From assembly GCA_022711695.1 (NCBI GenBank), contig JAKLEJ010000265.1, positions 1 to 5,430 on the forward strand: 5,430 nt of DNA, given 5' to 3'. Positions 5,309 through 5,430 of this stretch are shown in pieces. The notes beneath the pieces were generated by a model. That model was not told the origin of the DNA, did no database searches, and saw nothing but the letters and a program-made list of their open reading frames with translations. Both the position numbers and the translations under genes were made by a program. This stretch comes from Verrucomicrobiota bacterium. Its GTDB lineage: Bacteria > Verrucomicrobiota > Verrucomicrobiia > Limisphaerales > JACRJZ01. Each line of letters begins with the position of its first letter. Position 1 is the first letter of the stretch.

Positions 5309-5430
5309 GCACTCCGTGGCCGGAGGCAGAAGTTCTCATTGTGGCAGGCGGCATACGGTTGGGGTGGAGTGGAGGGACGTGGATAGGTAGGGTCCAAAGG
5401 GGAGGATCAGGCGGGTGAGGTGGCATGCGA
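5309..5430. other. right-edge non-coding stretch, G-rich on the + strand
   Basis: No gene is supported here. From about 5361 the + strand has G-runs at 5361-5364, 5374-5376, 5390-5392, 5399-5402 and 5413-5415 in a purine-rich context, with very few C residues, unlike the balanced G and C of the coding regions. It lies upstream of the small minus-strand gene and may be an ordinary spacer before a gene beyond the edge. Confidence 0.4.

Noticed and set aside
5417..5430. ATG at 5425 preceded by GAGGTG as the start of a next gene
   Set aside because: Only two bases separate the putative ribosome site from the ATG, and only two codons are visible before the window ends.

Overview
This window is a G+C-rich bacterial chromosomal segment. 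Its coding sequences strongly prefer G or C at third codon positions. The best guess at origin is the PVC superphylum, most likely Verrucomicrobiota. The reasons are the style of the secreted proline-rich 'ARNAF' protein, the long peptide deformylase, the small lysine/arginine-led protein at the right end, and the scarcity of Shine-Dalgarno sequences. This placement rests on remembered family resemblance and no search was run.

Layout from left to right: (1) the C-terminal 61 codons of a PfkB/ribokinase-family sugar kinase (1-186). (2) A complete peptide deformylase, def (310-882). (3) A 311-residue exported protein with a proline run, one small beta-rich domain resembling GspC/PilP-type domains and a long Pro/Ala/Gly-rich linker (1010-1945). 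(4) A 169-residue helix-turn-helix protein (2147-2656). (5) 58 bases later, a 748-residue exported Sel1-repeat protein (2715-4961). (6) A 90-residue basic small protein on the opposite strand, convergent with the Sel1 gene (5002-5274). The first five genes share the + strand.

The gaps are short (123, 127, 201, 58 and 40 bases between genes, plus 156 at the right edge). They hold GC-rich inverted repeats that lack U-tracts, so none is a convincing intrinsic terminator. A well-formed promoter (975-1003) sits so close to the 1010 start that the transcript would be leaderless. Weaker versions of this arrangement precede 2147 and the minus-strand start at 5274.

Functionally, kinase and deformylase are housekeeping. 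The middle three genes could be a small envelope/regulatory group: two exported proteins flanking a DNA-binding protein. The only physical evidence for a link is strand and spacing. The most notable internal feature is in the Sel1 protein: after its third full repeat it carries a segment that matches the cap at the true C-terminus, so the protein looks like two Sel1 arrays joined end to end. No mobile element, CRISPR array, tRNA, rRNA or recognisable defence system was seen.
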